A stretch of DNA of 64,000 bases from Trileptium ribeirensis. Lineage: Eukaryota; Nematoda; Enoplea; Enoplida; Thoracostomopsidae. The stretch covers positions 1 through 64,000 of the forward strand of contig JASANE010030195.1 in NCBI GenBank assembly GCA_030248225.1, in the 5' to 3' direction. The first letter of the stretch is position 1; each line of letters starts with the position of its first letter. Made by a program: the position numbers and the translations under genes. The notes beneath the pieces were generated by a model. That model did not search any database, was not told the DNA's origin, and saw only the letters and a program-made list of their open reading frames with translations. Below, piece by piece: positions 57,717 through 64,000 of the stretch.

Positions 57717-59633
57717 ATGAAAATATCAGATTCAATGTATCTCCTATAGGTGGCCTGTTAGAGGCCGTTTTGTGCGACCAACATAGAAATTTTTGGTGTC
57801 CCGAGGGGGTTATCGGGGTCCTGCTCGGACCGGTTAAGTTAAGTGGCCCCGGTTTTCGGTTAGATAGTTAGGGTAAGACCCTGTGGAGATGCAGAGACCG
57901 ACAAATTGGGGCGTTTTGGTTATTTCCGCGCAGATAAGAGACCTTGAAAATGGGGTGTTTAAACGCTTAGTTGGGGGTCCCTAAGTACTTACTGGTGAGG
58001 AGTAGGTTGACCCAACTGCAGGATCTTGGGGCCTTGGGGAATCCTATTAACGAGGCGTTGAGCCTCCCTGGTCGTAGATGTTCAAAAACCAGTAAAATTT
58101 GCTTTTGAGTAGGCGCTAAAATTAAGTTTTAGACAAGCTCTGTTACTTTTCTTTCCTGAAACTTGGGTGTCTCACCTTATTCCTTAGTTCAGTTATTTCC
58201 GCTACCGCATGCCAGACGCCCCAACCCGTCCTGACACGCAGTATTACCAAAAAAATAAGATCAAGTAACGTTTCCATCGCAACACATTATCAATATATAA
58301 CAGCATTAAATCATCATTTAGGGGTCGACCGGATACCTCAAGTTGGGACTCCTATCATTCCATTGTGGTGCCAAAATCAACCCGTGCACCTCGGGCGGGC
58401 GGTGCATGACGATATCGCAAATTACACCCATAATACATTTTATTTTTATGACAACAATAACTGATAATACACAACAAAATACTCGGGTCATGCTCCACCG
58501 GTATCCGATCGCCCGTCGTACCCATTTTCCCAATTTTGACCTTGGTTTTCCCTATTTAAATATCTTGTTGAAATCCCTGAAATTGTCGGGCTGTCACATA
58601 CATATATCGCATAATGAACCAATAGTGCCACGGTAATTGGCAAGAACATACCTTTGGCTAACCAAAGTGAATACGTCTGATTGAAACGCTATTCATCTCT
58701 AAGTTTGTCAAATTTCCACGCTTTACGCTAGAGAGTATTCATCTACAGTATGTTGTTCTTCTTAATAGTAGACTCCGACGTCGTGACGTAGCAAGGAGGG
58801 GCCTCGGGACCTAGCCCGCAATCCCGAGCCTGATGTTAAAACCAGTCAAAAACCTTAATAAATGACCGATTTTAGTTTAATCTTTACAAAATGTAGGTAA
58901 AATACCTAACATTAATTCACGAATATGACGGTTTCATCCCTTTAACTCCTGAGCGCAAAGAAGATCATATCCAAATGTTTACCTAAATTGTAGGCAACGA
59001 TGGTTTTCCGCCACCTAGGAATTACTAAAGATTGCGAGCGATACTGCTTCAAATATGAAATACTTCAGTTAGTGCAAAATTGTTACCGTTGGGTTTATAC
59101 CTTTGGTAATACCAAACATTAATTCACCAAAATTAATTGGATTGCGTCCATTATAAAATTAAGTGTGCGTCCATGGTAACAGAATTTTTAAGACATACGC
59201 GCAGGCAGGATGTTCAATCTCGATTTCGAAAAGCTAGTATAAGGGGTTACCAATCCCAATACCCAAAGTTGGTCGCCTCGCCGCCCACCTCTTACCCCTG
59301 ACATGACGACCAACCGTAATACAGGTATCATATTTGTCCCCTCAGTTATGTAACACTGGGTAAAATTTGGAATTAGTTGAAGAATCCTCAACGAATAACC
59401 AATGGGGAAAATTGTTCCACAGAGTACCATGGGAAAAGTGTTATATCGTAGTAATAACGGCAAAATGCTTAGCTTCAGTAGTGCGCCTTGCGAGTGCCGT
59501 TAGACGGTCCATTTTAATGTTTCAGCTTGGAAACTACGGGGTTGAAGGGATTATTCAACTGTGTACACAGGAGGGATTCTTAAACTGATCCAATACTTCA
59601 CGATTTTGCTCCTGTGGCTATGTAAGTAACGCC
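57717..59633. other. Non-coding stretch with further GC hairpins
   Basis: TGCACC/GGTGCA around 58384-58408 and CTCGGG/CCCGAG around 58803-58832 form clear hairpins. No coding frame. It leads up to the ORF series starting at 59634, so it may be its long untranslated leader. Confidence 0.4.
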
Positions 59634-61663
59634 ATGGTTAAACGGGAGCAGCAACACAAAAATCACATCCAGATCGATCCAGACTCCCCCTTTGTGATCC
59701 CGACAGAACTCCAGACACCTAATGGCCAGCCATCTCGCAGGAACTCGCTACCCGAGACCCCGCTAAGTTACCTTACGCGCTCGATAAACCACCTGGTACT
59801 TTCTCGCCTGAGTATGGACAACACACTGCCCCAATAACCCTACGACAACAGGAACAATCTGTTCGGACTGACGAGCCTACAAGGCCTCTAACGGTGAAAC
59901 GCTCGGATAACGGTCGCGCACTACGACTATTCGATATTAATGACTTAGGTCTCGTGGAATTACTCGCTTCGCAGGACGCGGACGAGCACTCGCCCCACAC
60001 TCCAGAACAAGCTGCATCTCCGACGTCAGCAGTTGAACATGCTGTTCAAACCTCGCCGCTTACGCCTGCCCAACGTCGAGCCGCTATGGCTACCCCAACA
60101 TCCCGCAGCCCTCAGACACAACGCTTGGTGAATGAACCAGACAAACCATTGACGCCACACCATATCTATCGCGAACCTATAGCGTCTTATGAACAACAAT
60201 ACCCCAGACCTCGTCAGGCGTACTCCGCTTCACCTACCCCACTCCAACACACACCCCTAATGCCTCTAGGATTCGAAGCCACGAGAGGACTATATTCCAG
60301 ACGAATGGCTCATACCATATTATACCCCTCCTAGACCACAACCCACCCAATCCGCCCCAGCAAATAGCCAACCTCCTCTGGAACCTACACCAACACCAAA
60401 ACCTAAGCCTAAACCACGACGAAAACACGTCCAGACTCCCGCACCGACTAGTGAACCAGCATCATCCATAAGCTCGGAGATCACCTCACCCGAAACAACC
60501 CATTCCCCGACACCACCCCACCTGTGGGCAATTCCACCCCTATTATCACCCCTAGTGGAACATGGAACTGAGATTCCACAGGCGCCATCCTTTGGCCGTT
60601 GGACCACCCGAAGACAAAACGAACTAGCACAATGGGAATGGGAAATGCAAGAAATATGGAAGACTAGAGAGAAAGCCGCCGGTGCCCGAGGAGAAATACA
60701 GGATGCAACCGAATTGATGGAATACTTAAGGGGATCTCCCGTACAATACACCCCCTCGGAAGACCAAATAGCAGCCGACGGGATTGTAGAAGAATTTATT
60801 GAGGGTCTAGCTCGACAACGTGAGGCGAATAAGCAAGATACAAGTAAGCAGAGCCGACCTTCCGAGTGTTCGGAGGGCGGTCGACCCAAACGATCACGAA
60901 CACGAACTGCAGACAAGGACAATGAGGCAACATCAACCATTGGCGAATCAACCACGGGTTCCTCAGTTGGGAGGAGGGGAGAGGCGCCGCCGCGTAGCGC
61001 GCCCTCCGCCCGCCAGGGAACTCTAACTAGGCAGACTCGCAGTAAGCCACCTATACGAACCCCTGCGAGGACTCAACCCCGCGTCACTTGGAGAGATGAG
61101 GAAGATGAAGTACCCTTTAGTCAGCTTTTACCGGGACCTCGCCGAAGGCCCCGCTTTGAATTGACCCTCCCACTGATGAGAGTGAGGGATCTTCTGAGAT
61201 GGGACCCTCTTCATGCCAAGTCCAGGAAAAGGAACAACCTCCCCAACCTTCTCGCCGACAGCCACATAGACAGGCCAGGGACCGTTTTCGCTGGTACGGA
61301 GAATATATACCATATGGGGAAGAGGCCCGAGGAGTCGTAATACCGCGTCTTTCCACCCAGGATTTGGAGCCCCAAACCCCTGCACCAGTTCGACGGACAG
61401 TACCTCTCGCTTCACCGACTCGACATCGTGACCCGGTTATGCCAATGAATCCCACACCTGGTAGTGTTCGTGCACGGCAAGACATGTTTGAACCTTTTAG
61501 AGATCTATTTGACGAACAGGACATCGAGGACATGCTATCCGCACATCCGGACTTGGAACCGGACGCAGACAATGGACAAAGACAAGTACGACCCGAAGAT
61601 CTCGGATTGGAGGTGGTCCGACCTCTAGACAACCGCCCCGCGAGACACGGTTGTAACGTTTAG
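59634..61663 (+). pseudogene. ORF1: Pro/Arg-rich protein with three frame shifts
   Basis: A continuous coding reading of about 676 residues can be followed from ATG 59634 to TAG 61661 if the frame changes near 59800, between 60264 and 60330, and near 61160. Composition is very high in P, R, E, Q, S and T with charged clusters, so mostly disordered. Pieces: SPFVIPTELQTPNGQPSRRN, RLFDINDLGLVELLASQDAD, PTPTPKPKPKPRRKHVQ, a helical WTTRRQNELAQWEWEMQEIW segment, and DLFDEQDIEDMLSAHPDLEP near the end. There is no zinc knuckle, protease or polymerase motif. Size, disorder and position ahead of another ORF suggest a gag-like or virion-associated protein of a mobile element, but that is inference. ORF2 begins 118 bp downstream on the same strand. 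Confidence 0.6.
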
Positions 61664-61780
61664 ATGATTCAAGAAACACCCCCAGAAAACTCGAGTTCCC
61701 GCTAACAATCTCCCTCTAGAACCGTCATTAATGGCGATGAATAGTATTGCAGGAATCACCAATTCAAAGAGCTCAACAAC

Positions 61781-62878
61781 ATGGAACAACTTCCGCAACC
61801 TCGCGTGCCATATTACACCATCAACTATGGTGCTCCAGTCGAAACATTCCTGTCCAAAGGCACACGATGGCCGGAACTCTCGAATATGGCTCCGCTGGGC
61901 CAAACAATAAAACGATATCCCATCGAATACGCTTCGACGGAGCAAGGGTACCAACTTCTCGTCACGTATCTATTCGACGAGGAACAGGCGAAACAGGACA
62001 TATCGGACTTGAAAATGGGAGCTCGAGATGTTAAAGCCATCTCCCGCAGGAACAAACAAAAATTCCTCGACCCGGAAACATCCGATCGCCTCCGCCCGAT
62101 ACTCTCCCACCTCATGCGGACGGTGCTTCTGGAAAAATTCAAAATTCCTCACTTCCGGAACGCCCTTCTCGCCACAGGGCACGCTCAATTGCTCGAGGCA
62201 AATCGGGTCCGATTCATTCTGGGGTATTGGCTAGGGCCAGAAGACATCACCTTCGGCAAACAGCCGCGGTTATGCCACAATATTATGGGTCGCCTACTGG
62301 AAGAAGTTCGAACCTTCCTTCGCCATGACGTCGCCACTTGGCCAACTGTATTGATTCTGGGTGATTCGTTAGCGGCACCCTTGGTCAACATGGCTGCTTC
62401 GAAAGCGTGGTTCGCCATAGCATGGCTAGGAGCCACCATGCAGTTCCTGGTCCGACTGGTGACGTGCATCGCAAGGCCGCAAGCTAAAACCATCCTGATT
62501 CTTGGTGGATATAAGGCGACTCTAAGATCGAAGCCGCACGAAGGTCGTTCGCTGGATACGCCCAGCAAATTCATGCTTCGAGTGCGCCGTTATATATCCT
62601 CATTCGACTACTTACTCAGTGATGGAGCCCGAGCAATTGTAGCCCCGCCGCCACCCCATTGGGACATCGGACAGGACAATACTGTCGAGTGGCACGACGA
62701 ACTTACCCAGCTATTTCAGGACATTAAATGGCAGTTTCCCGACAGGATGCAGAAATCGTCGATGCCAGACTACCCAACCGAATTAAACGAATCGGGCGCT
62801 TGGGAGACCATTACCGACGGCCACGAAATTGTGGAGCCTCGCATAGCTGAACCCTACATCGGGTACCTTCGCAAATAG
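61781..62878 (+). CDS. ORF2: NADAR domain fused to SGNH/GDSL-like domain
   Basis: Intact ORF of 365 codons, ATG in good context (aacATGG), TAG at 62876. Residues ~25-180 fit the NADAR (YbiA/DUF1768) fold: RWPELSNMAPLG (family 'LSNF.P'), YASTEQGYQ at 50-58 with the conserved glutamate at 54 (family 'SxEHxYQ'), KFKIPHFRNALLATG at 119-133, LLE at 137-139, and WLGPEDITFG then HNIMGRLLEEVR at 166-177 (family 'WGxG...GxNxLGxLLMxxR'). Known NADAR enzymes remove ADP-ribose from nucleobases or cleave riboflavin intermediates. Residues ~186-300 look like an SGNH/GDSL hydrolase: TVLILGDSLAAPL (Ser196), TILILGGYKATL (block III without the usual Asn) and VAPPPPHWD (His293). No signal peptide or membrane segment. 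The neighbouring ORF1 is broken, yet this ORF is not, which suggests selection or recency. Confidence 0.75.
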   Translation: MEQLPQPRVPYYTINYGAPVETFLSKGTRWPELSNMAPLGQTIKRYPIEYASTEQGYQLLVTYLFDEEQAKQDISDLKMGARDVKAISRRNKQKFLDPETSDRLRPILSHLMRTVLLEKFKIPHFRNALLATGHAQLLEANRVRFILGYWLGPEDITFGKQPRLCHNIMGRLLEEVRTFLRHDVATWPTVLILGDSLAAPLVNMAASKAWFAIAWLGATMQFLVRLVTCIARPQAKTILILGGYKATLRSKPHEGRSLDTPSKFMLRVRRYISSFDYLLSDGARAIVAPPPPHWDIGQDNTVEWHDELTQLFQDIKWQFPDRMQKSSMPDYPTELNESGAWETITDGHEIVEPRIAEPYIGYLRK

Positions 62879-64000
62879 GTTCAACAGAACCTAATATCCA
62901 ACAGTTTGGCTTAATAATTTAGGAGGAAATTCAGACATCACCATATGGACGCTGACTACTCGGAAAATTTTCTTGCCGCAATGAACTGTCAAATGCACTT
63001 GCGGTGAGCCCGAAACCAATGTATTATAACGATGTCATAACTGTATAATCAGATGTAGAAGTAACAGTATAAATGACGTATTTAACCACCTATTTTACAT
63101 TTGTATCCGCTGTGTAATATATTTGTTTATGCGTACTTTTACCATGGCACCACGGCAGAAAACAGTGCACCAAATCGATCACGACTAGTCGGAAAACTCT
63201 TTCAAAATATAGCAAAAAGTCCTTTTTGCCCCTTAAAAATATAAGAGGAGGACTTTTCAGGATGCAGAAAGTGTTAGGAACCAAGGAGGATTCGTCGAAA
63301 ATTTGGCTGAATTTGCACCGAATAACATATTTTGAGAAACTCTTCAAAAGCAACCAACTTCAAAATTCAGTAGGCCAGGACCACGGTCAGGGTCGCACAC
63401 GATCCTTTTTGAAAGGGGTCTTAGCCGTCGGAGACCCCAGTGTAATCATTAGAAATTAACTAGAGAACATTGCTTCCAACCCGAATAATTAAGTCCGAAA
63501 ATTTCCATTTAAAAATATAAGAGATGTAACAGGCCCGTTCCGGCCCGTTACGTGTCTTGTGCAAGATTTTGACGGTAAAATTGTTTAAGCGCACCTCAAA
63601 CCGAACAGACAAGATTCACAGGAACAAGATTTTCATGTGTGGTGCAGGGTGCCATGGTTTGTTAACCCTATTATTCTGCTTGTTAACCTTGCTTATTAAC
63701 ATTTATTGCCTATTTTGTAACCTTGCTTATTAACCTTCATTGCCTATTTTGTTTGCTATAACCCATTGTTTTTCTGTATACGTTATCATTGCATGTATTA
63801 TTTTTGTCTTGGATTTTCCCGGAACCGGATAGACGGAACTGCGTGGTATAAGGTGAAAGTGTAACCTGGCCGGAGTTTTATTCGGACCGAAAAGTAGGTG
63901 CTGTTGTAGGTTCTGAGAATGCCTTCGGAACTCGACCGCCCGCTGCAACACACACAAAACTTCGAAATTTAGACCATCCGGGAATAGGAGGCCTTTGACA
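62879..64000. other. Non-coding stretch after ORF2
   Basis: No gene supported. A short hairpin (GTAAC..GTTAC around 63528-63553) encloses 'ggcccgttccggccc'. 63660-63750 has repeated 'ttgcttattaac.tt.attgcctattttgt' words with a period of about 48 bp. No reverse transcriptase, integrase or long terminal repeat was recognised up to the right edge. Confidence 0.4.

Noticed and set aside
57505..57720. Hammerhead ribozyme suggested by ctgatga next to a long stem
   Set aside because: The conserved GAAA and stem arrangement required by a hammerhead core are not in the right positions.
60320..62574. Minus-strand frames of 100-211 codons opposite ORF1 and ORF2
   Set aside because: GC-rich antisense shadows with low-complexity residues; the plus strand has the NADAR signatures.

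Overview
This is a stretch of a large, repeat-rich animal nuclear genome, most likely an invertebrate; I cannot name the species. The evidence is: multi-exon coding sequence with GT-AG (and one GC-AG) introns of 1.6 to 16.5 kb, decayed non-LTR retrotransposons of CR1/jockey-like and RTE-like character, hAT and pogo/Tigger DNA transposons, and no bacterial-style operons. No tRNA, rRNA or CRISPR was seen.

The one clear host gene lies on the minus strand, from 48227 down to 6666 and on past the left edge. Seven exons with matching intron phases add up to exactly 1500 nt (500 codons). They encode the start codon, a basic tail and the coiled-coil stalk of a C-terminal-motor kinesin (kinesin-14, KIFC1/HSET/Ncd type), ending at the QELK that precedes the motor domain in this family. 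I found no motor exons in the remaining 6.6 kb, so they are presumably to the left.

The introns are packed with mobile DNA. A family of about 0.8-1.15 kb non-autonomous hAT elements (termini CAGGGAATAACCGG, 8-bp target duplications) has five long copies (8.0, 18.2, 28.5, 33.4 and 42.7 kb) and several fragments. One copy is split by two reverse-transcriptase LINE pieces (43.8-47.5 kb). Two related composite elements (33.0-35.6 and 38.9-41.4 kb) carry internal ~366-bp tandem repeats; one was hit by a hAT copy and the other by a LINE tail. Transposase pseudogenes include a pogo/Tigger copy (4.1-5.9 kb), the central part of a hAT-like transposase (22.6-23.8 kb) and a hAT C-terminal domain (48.9-49.2 kb).

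Right of the kinesin start (about 49.5-64 kb) the character changes. There is a GC-rich block (52.1-52.4 kb), three hairpins sharing one loop but with different complementary stems (53.1-54.0 kb), an orphan coding fragment (54.3-54.7 kb), a leftward TATA box (57.26 kb), a hairpin-rich tract (57.7-58.8 kb), a long Pro/Arg-rich ORF with three frame shifts (59.6-61.7 kb), and an intact 365-codon ORF (61.8-62.9 kb) that joins a NADAR domain to an SGNH/GDSL-like domain. The last two look like neighbouring genes of one mobile element or integrated genome whose other parts may lie outside the window. This is the most novel-looking part of the sequence.
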